A stretch of 32,329 nucleotides of DNA from Clostridia bacterium (lineage in GTDB: Bacteria; Bacillota; Clostridia; Oscillospirales; CAG-272). Under the pieces are notes generated by a model. The model was not told the DNA's origin. It saw nothing but the letters and a program-made list of their open reading frames with translations, and made no database searches. How positions within the stretch are numbered: position 1 is the stretch's first letter; each line of letters begins with the position of its first letter. Of this stretch, positions 7,004 to 15,330 are shown in pieces. The DNA is taken from assembly GCA_017451485.1 (NCBI GenBank), contig JAFTOG010000018.1, positions 1 through 32,329 on the forward strand, written 5' to 3'. The translations under genes were made by a program, and so were the position numbers.

Positions 7004-7625
7004 ATGTCTTTTTTGAAAACACGAGACCCCCCAAGCTTGGCGGCAAGATCATTGTTTCTATGATGAGCAACGGTCACAGTGTGATGGCAGAGTGGGGGCT
7101 TAAGCATATAGAGCCGGCGTACAATTCCGCTGTTCTCGATATTGGATGCGGTGGCGGAGCAAACATCAAAAAGATGCTTTCACTTTGTACGTACGGTCGT
7201 GTAAGCGGAATCAATTATTCGTCCGTAAGTGTTGAGAAATCACGAAAGGTGAACCGAAAAGCAATCGCAAACGGAAGATGCGATGTTACATATGGAGGTG
7301 TGCTTGCTCTGCCGTTTCCCGAGGATAGCTTTGATATTGTTTCCGCATTTGAAGCCGTCTACTTTGGACACGAGATTGAAGGGTGCTTCGGTGAGGTTTA
7401 CCGAGTCCTGAAACCAAACGGATGCTTTATGATCTGCAACGAATCCAACGGAGAAACGAACAAGGACGATAAGTGGGTAGAAAAGATCGGCGGTATGACG
7501 ATCTACAACAGCGAGAGCTTAGTGCATTTCTTACAAATGCAGGCTTTGCGGATATTCAAATTGATAAAAATGAGAAAGGATGGCTCTGCGTAAAGGCACA
7601 CAAAGGTGCCACGTGGAGGACGTAA
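7004..7625 (+). pseudogene. SAM-dependent methyltransferase, broken by two frameshifts
   Basis: The middle encodes a class I methyltransferase: VLDIGCGGGANIKKML is the SAM-binding motif I, followed by GINYSSVSVEKSRKVN and LALPFPEDSFDIVSAFEAV. The natural start is ATG 7004 (GGAG 7 nt upstream), but its frame stops after 19 codons. Adding one base in the T run at 7009-7014 restores a smooth N-terminus (ENTRPPKLGGKIIVSMM). A second slip at the T run near 7527-7531 moves the C-terminus out of frame; the other frame reads AGFADIQIDKNEKGWLCVKA and ends at TAA 7625, 2 nt before the transporter. A shorter intact frame begins at ATG 7060 and gives 177 residues. Both lesions are one-T losses, so sequencing or assembly error is a real alternative. 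Homologues often precede ABC exporter pairs. Confidence 0.75.
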
Positions 7626-7627
7626 AA

Positions 7628-9367
7628 ATGATAGACAAAAATTTGCTCCGACTTCTCGGAGGAAACAAGAAATACATATTTTACACCGTTGCTTTGATGG
7701 TGATTGGATTGTTCGCAAACGTAGGCATTACTGCCTCTATCTGTTGGGCAATTAACCTTGCCATTCATTACGACGAATACAGCGGAGGGGCTATTATTTT
7801 CTTGTGGCCTGCCGTTTGTGCGACGGTCGGAATTACGGTGAGATACACGACCTCTCGCCTTGTGGGTGAGCTCAAGGACACTCTCGGCAGAAAGGCAAAG
7901 AAAGATCTTCGGCAGAGGGTGTATAACAAAATCGTAAAGCTTGGCGTTCGCTCTACAGACGGCATGAGCATGGCGGGGCTTACGCAGGTTTCGATGGAGG
8001 GCGTAGAGCAGCTTGACCTCTATTATTCCTCATATATTCCACAGTTTTTCTATGCAATGCTCGCCCCCTTCGTTCTGTTCGGCATTACCGTCGGCATACA
8101 GTGGCAGGTGGCTCTCGTCCTCCTCTGCTGTGTACCGCTGATTCCCGTATCCATCGTTGCCGTTTCCAAATGGGCAAAGAGGATATTCGCAAAGTATTGG
8201 GGCAAATACACCTCAATGGGTGACTCCTTCCTCGACAGCGTTCAGGGCTTGAAGGAGCTCAAAATTTTCAAAGCCGACGAAGCACAGCACGGTAAAATGA
8301 ACGAAACCAGCGAGGATTTTCGCAAGATCACAATGAAGGTTCTCGTTATGCAGCTCGCCAGCACTACCATTATGGACTTGGTGGCATATGGCGGTGCAGG
8401 GCTTGGAATAGCTATGTCCATCATTGCTGTAACGAATTGGGACTTATCTCCCGTGGCGGCTCTGTTTCTCATCCTCGTAGCTGTAGATTTTTTTCTGCCT
8501 CTCCGTGCCTTCGGCTCGGCGTTCCACATTGCTATGAACGGTGCATCTGCCGGAAAGAAGATTCTTTCGCTACTCGAGATGCCTGATCCTGTTTGGGGGG
8601 AAGAAGAGGTCGAGGATACCGAAATAAATGTTGATAATGTGACATTCTCCTACGACGGCAAGCGTGACGTGCTGAAGAACGTGACAATGACTTTCCGGAA
8701 AACAGGAATGATCTCTATCGTCGGTGAATCGGGTTGCGGTAAATCCACGATAGTTAATATGCTGTTCGGTGCATTCAGACCGAAATCAGGTTTGGTAACG
8801 GTTGGAGGTAAAGCACTTGAAAGCCTTTCACGTGAATCCTACTACGCACACCTTGCGGTTGTAAGCTATAACACATATATTTTCAATGATACTGTGCGAG
8901 CAAATTTTATACTCGCCAATAAAAACGTGACTGACGAGGAAATCTATACGGCACTCGGAAAGGTAAATCTTGCAGACTTTATCCGTGAAAACGGCGGTCT
9001 TGACAAGGTTATCACCGAGGATGCCGCCAACATTTCGGGCGGTCAGAAGCAAAGACTTGCTCTTGCGGTTAACCTCGTGGCAAACAAGGACATTTATGTG
9101 TTCGATGAAGCCACGAGCAATATTGATATTGAGAGTGAAGCCATCATCATGGCAAATATCAAGGCCCTGTCGAGAACAAAGGCGGTTATCGTGATCTCAC
9201 ACCGCCTTGCCAATGTAGTTCCGTCCGACCTCATTTACTATATGGAATCGGGCGAGCTGAAGGAAAGTGGAACGCACGATGTGCTGATGGCAAAGGGAGG
9301 CGGTTACGCTAAACTTTATACTACACAGAAAAATCTTGAAGAAGGCTATGTGGAGGTGACAAAATGA
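7628..9367 (+). CDS. ABC exporter half-transporter (fused permease and ATPase), subunit 1
   Basis: A 579-residue type IV (CydD/MsbA-like) ABC exporter subunit. About six membrane segments occupy residues 15-310 and a nucleotide-binding domain follows. Walker A is GESGCGKST near residue 366, the signature is ISGGQKQR near 469, Walker B is IYVFDEATSN near 490, and the switch histidine is in VISHRLAN. The Q-loop glutamine appears replaced (AVVSYNTYIF instead of VxQ), which is unusual. The ATG is preceded by GGAGG 8 nt upstream. The gene overlaps the next by ATGA, so the two subunits are translationally coupled and very likely form a heterodimer. Substrate is unknown; drug, peptide or thiol export are the usual options. 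Confidence 0.93.
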   Translation: MIDKNLLRLLGGNKKYIFYTVALMVIGLFANVGITASICWAINLAIHYDEYSGGAIIFLWPAVCATVGITVRYTTSRLVGELKDTLGRKAKKDLRQRVYNKIVKLGVRSTDGMSMAGLTQVSMEGVEQLDLYYSSYIPQFFYAMLAPFVLFGITVGIQWQVALVLLCCVPLIPVSIVAVSKWAKRIFAKYWGKYTSMGDSFLDSVQGLKELKIFKADEAQHGKMNETSEDFRKITMKVLVMQLASTTIMDLVAYGGAGLGIAMSIIAVTNWDLSPVAALFLILVAVDFFLPLRAFGSAFHIAMNGASAGKKILSLLEMPDPVWGEEEVEDTEINVDNVTFSYDGKRDVLKNVTMTFRKTGMISIVGESGCGKSTIVNMLFGAFRPKSGLVTVGGKALESLSRESYYAHLAVVSYNTYIFNDTVRANFILANKNVTDEEIYTALGKVNLADFIRENGGLDKVITEDAANISGGQKQRLALAVNLVANKDIYVFDEATSNIDIESEAIIMANIKALSRTKAVIVISHRLANVVPSDLIYYMESGELKESGTHDVLMAKGGGYAKLYTTQKNLEEGYVEVTK

Positions 9368-11055
9368 AAAAGCAAAAACTTCGCAGAAGCGGAGCTCGTA
9401 TTATGGCGAGCCTTATCCTTCTTCTCGGCAGTCTTGCCTATATTATGATCCTTGCTGTGATCAACGGCTCGCTTGGATTTGTATCGGCAATGGGCGTTAC
9501 CGTGTTCGGTGCACTGGGTGTCGCAAAGGCACTCGGAGAGAGCGTGGCACTTTCTTACGGGCTTATCATCGGCCTCGCTATCGGTTGCGGTGTGCTTCGT
9601 GGCTTGCTCCGTTATTTCGAGCAATATACCAATCACTATATCGCATTCCGTCTGCTTGCGGTTCTTCGTGACAAGATTTTCGGTGCACTTCGCCGCCTTT
9701 GCCCTGCAAAGCTGGAGAGCAAGCAAAAGGGAAGTATCATTGCAATGATCACCTCGGATATCGAAACGCTGGAGGTGTTCTACGCACACACAATTTCACC
9801 TATTTGCATTGCGGTAATCGTTTCTGTTTCTGTCCTCATTTTCGTAGGAGTAATATCAAGCTGGTATCTCGCACTCGTGGCGTTGCTTGCCTATGTTTTG
9901 ATTGGTATTGTTGTTCCGCTGATTGCATCCAAAAGGCTCAAAGCTTCGGGTGTTCGTTACCGTACGGAATTTTCTTCCTTCAATGCATATTTCCTTGACA
10001 GTATCAAGGGAATCAAGGATATCGTTTTGAACAATGCAGACAAGGAAAGAGAAGCGGAGGTCAATTATCGTTCTGACATTCTGCTCTGTGAGACCAAGAA
10101 GATGAAGCACGACACCACGAAAGCCTTGGCGTTCACTGAGCTTGCCGTGTCAATATCTATCATAGCAACTCTTGTTGCCGGAATTCTTTTGGTTGCTAAC
10201 GGAATATTGACAGTTGGTTATATGATTGTTGGCGTTGTTACCGTGTTTTCTTCCTTTGGCCCCGTAATTGCAATCTCGGCTCTGCCCGGAAATCTCACGC
10301 AGACCTTTGCAAGCGGCGACAGAGTGCTTAATCTTCTCTCGGAAGAACCTGCAGTAAAGCCCGTAGAGAACGGCGAAAGAATCGAATATAACAATCTCAA
10401 AGTAACAGAACTCTCCTTCTCTTATGACAGAGAAACCGAGGTGTTGACCGAGATCTGTATGCATGCCGAAAAGGGTGAGATCATCGGTATCGTCGGAGAA
10501 TCGGGATGCGGAAAATCTACCTTTCTTAAATTGCTCCTCCGTTTCTGGCAAAAGAGTCACGGTAAAATTGAGTACAACGGAGTTGACATTGACAATCTCG
10601 ACGGCGACAGTCTGCTCGATAATGTGACGATGGTCAGCCAAGTGACCTATCTCTTTGACGAAACCATAGAAGATAATCTCCGCATCGCAAAGCCAGATGC
10701 AACACAGGAGGAAATCGAAACGGCTTGTAAGCTTGCGTCCATTCACGATTTTATCCTCACCTTGCCAGAAGGTTATCAAACAGAGGTCGGTGCACTGGGA
10801 GATAATCTCTCTGCAGGTGAAAAGCAGCGTATCGGACTTGCAAGAGCTTTCCTGTGCGGCAGCGAGCTGATTCTGCTTGATGAGCCGACAAGCAACGTGG
10901 ACAGCATTAATGAAGGAATTATCCTTAAAGCTCTTAAAGAGCAGAAGAATAAAAAGAGTATCATTCTCGTATCCCACCGTGAGTCCACGATGGCGATCGC
11001 AGATCGTATCTATCGTGTGGTGGGAGGAAAGATGTATGAGCAAACAGAAAGTTGA
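9364..11055 (+). CDS. ABC exporter half-transporter (fused permease and ATPase), subunit 2
   Basis: The 563-residue partner of the preceding gene, with the same architecture: membrane helices in residues 10-300, then the ATPase. Walker A GESGCGKST, Q-loop intact (MVSQVTYLFDE), signature LSAGEKQRIGLA (a departure from LSGGQ), Walker B LILLDEPTSN, and switch H in LVSHRES. In a heterodimer, this degenerate signature faces the Walker A of subunit 1, while the canonical ISGGQ of subunit 1 faces this Walker A. One composite site is therefore expected to be weakened, as in other asymmetric exporters. The N-terminus is strongly basic (MKKQKLRRSGAR). The end overlaps the start of the YgbA-type gene by 20 nt. 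Confidence 0.93.
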   Translation: MKKQKLRRSGARIMASLILLLGSLAYIMILAVINGSLGFVSAMGVTVFGALGVAKALGESVALSYGLIIGLAIGCGVLRGLLRYFEQYTNHYIAFRLLAVLRDKIFGALRRLCPAKLESKQKGSIIAMITSDIETLEVFYAHTISPICIAVIVSVSVLIFVGVISSWYLALVALLAYVLIGIVVPLIASKRLKASGVRYRTEFSSFNAYFLDSIKGIKDIVLNNADKEREAEVNYRSDILLCETKKMKHDTTKALAFTELAVSISIIATLVAGILLVANGILTVGYMIVGVVTVFSSFGPVIAISALPGNLTQTFASGDRVLNLLSEEPAVKPVENGERIEYNNLKVTELSFSYDRETEVLTEICMHAEKGEIIGIVGESGCGKSTFLKLLLRFWQKSHGKIEYNGVDIDNLDGDSLLDNVTMVSQVTYLFDETIEDNLRIAKPDATQEEIETACKLASIHDFILTLPEGYQTEVGALGDNLSAGEKQRIGLARAFLCGSELILLDEPTSNVDSINEGIILKALKEQKNKKSIILVSHRESTMAIADRIYRVVGGKMYEQTES

Positions 11056-11392
11056 ATCTAAGCGTGAGCGAGAAAAGCACATCGTTGCTTTGATGATCCG
11101 TCTCTATTGTAAAAAGAAGCACGGAACAAAGAAAACACTTTGTCACGAATGTGAGGCGTTGACCGAATACGCTATGATGCGGAGTGATAAGTGTCCCTTT
11201 ATGGAAACCAAGACCTTCTGCTCCAACTGCCGTGTCCATTGCTACAAGCCCGAAATGAGAGAAAAAATCCGAGCCGTTATGCGTTTTTCAGGACCTCGGA
11301 TGATATTCAGCCATCCAATCATGGCAATCAGGCATGTGATAGAAAGCAAAAAAGAAAAGATACGATTGGAGAAGGAAAACAATGAAAATTAA
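11036..11392 (+). CDS. YgbA_NO-type (nitrous-oxide-stimulated promoter) small cysteine-rich protein
   Basis: A 118-residue basic protein with a pattern I associate with the YgbA_NO family (Pfam nitrous oxide-stimulated promoter family): REKHIVALMIRLYCKKKHG near the start, then C-x2-C in LCHECEALTEYA, CPF and CSNCRVHCYKPEMREKIRAVM. The cysteines suggest metal or Fe-S binding, but no biochemical function is established. E. coli ygbA is known as a nitrosative-stress-induced gene. The ATG has GGAGG 8 nt upstream inside the end of the ABC gene. The overlaps on both sides place it firmly in the exporter operon. Confidence 0.8.
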   Translation: MSKQKVESKREREKHIVALMIRLYCKKKHGTKKTLCHECEALTEYAMMRSDKCPFMETKTFCSNCRVHCYKPEMREKIRAVMRFSGPRMIFSHPIMAIRHVIESKKEKIRLEKENNEN

Positions 11393-11810
11393 AAGAATAA
11401 TATGGCTCACCCTCGGCTTTATCGGTCTTGGACTTGGAGTTGTCGGTGCAGTAATCCCCATGATCCCAGCGTTTCCGTTCCTTATGCTTGCACTGTTCAG
11501 CTTTGGAAAAAGCTCGGAAAAGTTACATAAGTGGTTTATCGGAACAAATCTTTATAAGAACAACCTCGAATCCTTCGTGAAAGGTCAAGGTATGACATGG
11601 AAAACGAAAATCAAGATTATGATCACAGTCACGCTACTAATGGCGTTCGGCTTCTTTATGATGTTCCGTAAGGATTTGTATATCCCTTGCACCATCCTCG
11701 GCGGTGTGTGGCTGTTTCACATTCTGTATTTCATCTTTGGTATAAAGAAGTATGAGCCAAGTGAGCGATTTGAAAAAATTCAAGAAAAAGAAACAAACGA
11801 AATCGAATAA
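11382..11810 (+). CDS. YbaN-family inner-membrane protein (DUF454)
   Basis: A 142-residue membrane protein with two hydrophobic hairpins, roughly residues 5-38 (LTLGFIGLGLGVVGAVIPMI with the PAFPFLMLALFSFGKSSE block typical of DUF454/YbaN) and residues 80-118. A soluble charged stretch between them contains LHKWFIGTNLYKNNLESF. Function is unknown. It overlaps the YgbA-type gene by 11 nt and is the last gene of the operon, ending 30 nt before a strong terminator. Linkage of DUF454 with YgbA and ABC exporters appears recurrent in Firmicutes (recollection, not searched). Confidence 0.88.
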   Translation: MKIKRIIWLTLGFIGLGLGVVGAVIPMIPAFPFLMLALFSFGKSSEKLHKWFIGTNLYKNNLESFVKGQGMTWKTKIKIMITVTLLMAFGFFMMFRKDLYIPCTILGGVWLFHILYFIFGIKKYEPSERFEKIQEKETNEIE

Positions 11811-11840
11811 TCGAAAAATAGTTATTGCAACATTAGCTAA

Positions 11841-11869
11841 AGGGCTGACGGAAAATATCCGTCAGCCCT
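11841..11869 (+). terminator. Operon terminator, repeat-family copy 4
   Basis: A perfect 11-bp stem (AGGGCTGACGG with CCGTCAGCCCT), nearly the same as at 6793. It is followed by the family spacer (11873-11900, AATTTGCGTCGCAGAAATCA) and a second small hairpin (CCGAC/GTCGG, 11904-11921, then ATTT). It closes the exporter operon. Confidence 0.75.
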
Positions 11870-11947
11870 CACAATTTGCGTCGCAGAAATCAAAAGAAAA
11901 CGCCCGACGAAAAAAAGTCGGATTTATAACTCAAAGGAAATAAAAGC

Positions 11948-12129
11948 TATACGGCAAAGCATCATGAGGACTTGGCAAAGATCTTCACCAACGGGCAGAA
12001 GGAGATTTCCGAAAAGTTCCATTATTGTCGGATGAGTACATTAGCCTTGCCGGAGCAGCCAACTTCGAATACGCCTTCCGCCTCGGTGCATGTTTGGTGA
12101 TGGAGGTACATAGACATAACACTGAATGA
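11948..12129 (+). pseudogene. Remnant of a small DUF6809-like protein
   Basis: Two adjacent frames carry one protein-like sequence: HHEDLAKIFTNGQKEISEKF in the first, then after a slip EYISLAGAANFEYAFRLGAC followed by LVMEV in the second, ending at TGA. The F..GFRLG-type ending and length resemble the small DUF6809 proteins common in clostridial genomes, a recollection that needs a search. No start codon or ribosome site remains. A short inverted repeat (AGGATAG/CTATCCT, 12129-12152) follows directly. Confidence 0.4.
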
Positions 12130-12206
12130 GGATAGATGCAAAACACTATCCTATTATGTTATAAAAAAAGTTTACAATATAATAGAGTATCAACATCCTG
12201 AAACTT

Positions 12207-12256
12207 GTTGACATTTCAACTTCTCTGTGGTATACTATAGAAGTTGTAATTTCAAC
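12207..12256. promoter_or_regulatory. Pair of MarR operator sites (GTTGA-N4-TCAAC type)
   Basis: Site 1 (12207-12220) is GTTGACATTTCAAC and covers the -35. Site 2 (12243-12256) is GTTGTAATTTCAAC inside the perfect 18-bp palindrome AAGTTG-N6-CAACTT, just past the transcription start. The sites are 36 bp apart and flank the promoter of a marR gene, so autoregulation is likely. The same 14-mer type with 37-bp spacing occurs at the degV promoter (29063-29115). Confidence 0.7.
12208..12236 (+). promoter_or_regulatory. Promoter of the marR-ADH-ALDH-yhhN operon
   Basis: Consensus TTGACA, 17-nt spacer and TATACT. The -35 is embedded in operator site 1, so bound repressor would block it. Confidence 0.85.
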
Positions 12257-12281
12257 TTTTCAATTAAGGAGTATAATTCAA

Positions 12282-12734
12282 ATGTTAGACAGGTTTGAAA
12301 GATTTTCATTCGCAATTTCTGAGATTTCTCGTTGCTGGCGTAAGCTTGCCTCTGAAGAACTTTCAAAATATGGATTAAAGAGTCCTCACGCCACGTATCT
12401 CACTACAATGAACAAATATCCCTATGGTATATCTGTACCGAAGTTATGTGAGGTCAGCGGCAAGGATAAATCTGATGCATCACGTATGATTGCCATTCTT
12501 GAGGAAAAAGGTCTTGCCCAAAAGAAGGGTGTTGACGGAAGCCTCTATCGTGGACTTTGGGTTCTTACGGACCAAGGAAAGAAAGCCGCAGAGGAGGTTA
12601 GTCTGCGTGCAAGCAGAGCTGTTGAATTGGCAGGTAAGGATTTAACCGATGAAACAAGAGATATTTTCTATCAGGTGCTCGAATCGATTACTTCAAATTT
12701 AACCAAACTCAGTAAGGAAGGAATACCCGAATAA
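12282..12734 (+). CDS. MarR-family transcriptional regulator
   Basis: A 150-residue winged-helix regulator. The core reads TYLTTMNKYPYGISVPKLCE, then KDKSDASRMIAILEEKGLAQ (recognition helix and following helix), then the wing with VLTDQGKKAAEEV, the classic MarR L-T-x-x-G element. The long N- and C-terminal helices are the dimerisation arms. It begins the operon, and its stop overlaps the ADH start by one base (TAATG), so all four products are coupled. Palindromes at its own promoter suggest autorepression, probably relieved by a small lipophilic ligand. A fatty aldehyde or fatty acyl compound would fit the neighbours; that is inference. Confidence 0.92.
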   Translation: MLDRFERFSFAISEISRCWRKLASEELSKYGLKSPHATYLTTMNKYPYGISVPKLCEVSGKDKSDASRMIAILEEKGLAQKKGVDGSLYRGLWVLTDQGKKAAEEVSLRASRAVELAGKDLTDETRDIFYQVLESITSNLTKLSKEGIPE

Positions 12735-13948
12735 TGAATATTGCATCAAAACTTTTTTGCCGTGCGTTTCAAATAGCTTTCCGTGCGGCATTACCGATAT
12801 TGCCTTATAGAGAACCTAAAATCGTACCGTCTTGTTCAGAGCTTGGTGATGTATTCAAGAAAGAAAACTCTACGTCTGTTCTCATTGTAACGGATGCAGG
12901 GATTGTAAAAAACGGATTGACAAATTCCCTTGAGAACGTCTTAAGGAAAAACAAAATCAGATATATTGTTTACGATAAGACACAGCCTAATCCTACTGTG
13001 AATAATGTGGAGGATGCACTCACACTTTACAACAAAAATAAGTGCGATACGCTCATTGCCATAGGCGGTGGTTCTGCGATGGATTGCACCAAGGCGGTTG
13101 GTGCACGTGTAGCGTATCCTAAAAAAACAGTTGGTAAGATGGGTGGTGTTCTGCACGTTCTTCGCAGGCTCCCTACACTGATTGCTATTCCAACAACCGC
13201 CGGAACAGGAAGCGAAACGACACTTGCTGCGGTCATAACGGATGATAAATTGCATCACAAATATGCTTTGATGAGTTTTCCTTTAATTCCCCATTATGCT
13301 GTGCTTGATGCTACGCTTACCTATACGCTTCCGCCACATATGACCTCAACCACGGGAATGGATGCTCTGACTCACGCCGTGGAAGCCTATATAGGTCGTT
13401 CCACTTCCAAAGAAACAAGAAGGCTTGCTCTTGAAGCAACAAAGCTTGTCTTTGAAAATGTTGAAAAGGCGTATGTAAATGGTAATGACCACAAGGCAAG
13501 AGAAAATATGCTTCACGCAGCCTATAAAGCAGGCGTTGCATTCTCCAAATCCTATGTTGGCTATATTCACGCCGTAGCACATTCACTCGGCGGTAAATAC
13601 GGAACACCTCACGGTCTTGCCAATGCAGTAATAATGCCTTACGTTTTGGAATCTTACGGCAAGTGTGTATATAAAAAACTTCACCGCCTCGGTGTTGCCG
13701 CAGGTGTATGCTCCGATAGCGAAAGTTTCGAGGACGGAGCAAAGAAATTTATTGAGGCAATTAAAGCATTAAATGAAAAAATGAATATTCCCAACAAAAT
13801 AACGGGAATCAAACAGAAAGATATTTCCGATATGGCAAGATACGCCGAGAAAGAAGCGAATCCTCTCTATCCCGTGCCCAAGCTGATGACAAAAAAGGAG
13901 CTTGAAGGATTTTATTATCAAATCGCAGATTGGAGTGAAATGAAATGA
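12734..13948 (+). CDS. Iron-containing (group III) alcohol dehydrogenase
   Basis: A 404-residue Fe-ADH. The NAD(P) binding motif is GGGSAMDCTKAVG near residue 113. TTAGTGSETT is the usual second signature. Metal ligands are expected in DALTHAVEAYI (D and H) and in the HAVAHSLGGKYGTPHG block (two further His). These enzymes interconvert aldehydes and alcohols with NAD(P)H. The N-terminal extension before the Rossmann domain (MNIASKLFCRAFQIAFRAAL) is amphipathic and may help membrane association. The gene overlaps ALDH by ATGA. Given the neighbours, reduction of a fatty aldehyde to the alcohol is a reasonable guess, but short-chain substrates cannot be excluded. Confidence 0.93.
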   Translation: MNIASKLFCRAFQIAFRAALPILPYREPKIVPSCSELGDVFKKENSTSVLIVTDAGIVKNGLTNSLENVLRKNKIRYIVYDKTQPNPTVNNVEDALTLYNKNKCDTLIAIGGGSAMDCTKAVGARVAYPKKTVGKMGGVLHVLRRLPTLIAIPTTAGTGSETTLAAVITDDKLHHKYALMSFPLIPHYAVLDATLTYTLPPHMTSTTGMDALTHAVEAYIGRSTSKETRRLALEATKLVFENVEKAYVNGNDHKARENMLHAAYKAGVAFSKSYVGYIHAVAHSLGGKYGTPHGLANAVIMPYVLESYGKCVYKKLHRLGVAAGVCSDSESFEDGAKKFIEAIKALNEKMNIPNKITGIKQKDISDMARYAEKEANPLYPVPKLMTKKELEGFYYQIADWSEMK

Positions 13949-15327
13949 CAAATCAAGAAATACAGATGTTACTTGAAAAACAACGGACATATTACAGAAG
14001 CGGAGCAACCATCCCCGTAAAGTTTCGTATTGAACAGCTCAAAAAGCTTTACACCACAGTAAAAAAATATCAGGACGAGATAAATGATGCACTAAAGAGC
14101 GATCTCGGTAAAAGTCACTACGAGGGCTTTATGTGTGAAAGCGGACTTGTGTTGACCGAGATCTCCTATATGATCAAGCATACGAAAAAGTTTGCAAAAA
14201 GAAAGACTGTTGCAACACCTCTTGCACAGTTCCATTCACATAGCTACAAGCAACCTGTTCCTTATGGAAACACGCTTATTATGAGCCCTTGGAACTATCC
14301 CTTCCTTCTGACACTTGATCCACTTGCAGATGCGATAGCGGCAGGTAATACTGCAATCGTTAAGCCGAGTGCATACTCTCCTGCAACAAGTAAGATTGTG
14401 GAAAAAATCATAAGAGAATGCTTCTCTCCCGAATACGTGACGGTTGTCACAGGCGGCAGAGCTGAAAATACAGCACTTCTCGATCAAAAATTTGATCTCG
14501 TGTTTTTTACGGGAAGCCAAGCTGTTGGCAAAGAAGTGCTTCGTCATACTGCAGAGCATCTAACTCCTGCGGTGTTGGAGCTTGGCGGCAAAAGCCCTTG
14601 TATCGTAGATTCGAGTGCGAATATTAAGCTTGCCGCAAAGCGTATTGTTTGGGGCAAGTATCTTAATTGCGGTCAGACATGTGTAGCTCCCGACTATATC
14701 CTCTGTGAGAAGTCTGTAAAGGACGAGTTTATAAATGCTGTCGTTGCCGAGATCAGAAAGCAGTACGGCGAAAACCCCCTTGAAAACAAGGATTGGGGCA
14801 AGATCATCAACGAAAAGCATTTTGCCCGTCTTTGCGGATTGATTGATAAAAACAAGGTGGTTATCGGCGGCAACACAAACCCCGACACTTGTCAAATTGC
14901 TCCTACTGTGATGGATAATGTAACCTATGAAGACGCAGTTATGGGAGAGGAAATTTTCGGACCCATTATGCCCATCATTACCTTTCATGACTTTGATGCT
15001 GTCGTGGAGGAATTAAAGACCAAGGATAAGCCTCTCGCATTTTATCTCTTCACGAGCAACAAAAAACATATTAAGAGAGTAACGACCGAGCTTTCCTACG
15101 GAGGCGGTTGCATCAACGATGTTGTCATTCACCTTGCCACGAGTGAGATGGGCTTTGGAGGTGTTGGCGAAAGCGGTATGGGAGGTTATCACGGCAAGGA
15201 CGGATTTGATGCCTTTTCGCACTATAAGTCTATCGTTGATAAAAAAACTTGGCTTGACCTACCTATGCGCTATCAACCCTTCAAAAGTAAGCTTTATGAA
15301 AAGCTCTTGCACATTTTCTTGAGGTGA
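13945..15327 (+). CDS. Class 3-type aldehyde dehydrogenase (fatty aldehyde type)
   Basis: A 460-residue NAD(P)-dependent aldehyde dehydrogenase that lacks the N-terminal extension of class 1/2 enzymes, as expected for the class 3 (ALDH3) group. Visible motifs are the substrate/cofactor region YGNTLIMSPWNYPF, the catalytic glutamate in LELGGKSPCIVD, and the catalytic cysteine in LNCGQTCVAPDYIL. FTGSQAVGKEV is the cofactor phosphate loop and GGVGESGMGGYHGKDGFDAF a C-terminal signature. The end (LHIFLR after a basic-hydrophobic helix) resembles the membrane-associating tail of ALDH3 fatty aldehyde enzymes. It follows the Fe-ADH by a 4-bp overlap and precedes the lysoplasmalogenase-like gene by 3 nt, which supports a shared aldehyde substrate. 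Confidence 0.94.
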   Translation: MTNQEIQMLLEKQRTYYRSGATIPVKFRIEQLKKLYTTVKKYQDEINDALKSDLGKSHYEGFMCESGLVLTEISYMIKHTKKFAKRKTVATPLAQFHSHSYKQPVPYGNTLIMSPWNYPFLLTLDPLADAIAAGNTAIVKPSAYSPATSKIVEKIIRECFSPEYVTVVTGGRAENTALLDQKFDLVFFTGSQAVGKEVLRHTAEHLTPAVLELGGKSPCIVDSSANIKLAAKRIVWGKYLNCGQTCVAPDYILCEKSVKDEFINAVVAEIRKQYGENPLENKDWGKIINEKHFARLCGLIDKNKVVIGGNTNPDTCQIAPTVMDNVTYEDAVMGEEIFGPIMPIITFHDFDAVVEELKTKDKPLAFYLFTSNKKHIKRVTTELSYGGGCINDVVIHLATSEMGFGGVGESGMGGYHGKDGFDAFSHYKSIVDKKTWLDLPMRYQPFKSKLYEKLLHIFLR

Positions 15328-15330
15328 GTT

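Noticed and set aside
10150..11082. Minus-strand 310-codon open frame under the second ABC gene
   Set aside because: It is antisense to a gene with complete ABC motifs and itself shows no domain or ribosome site.
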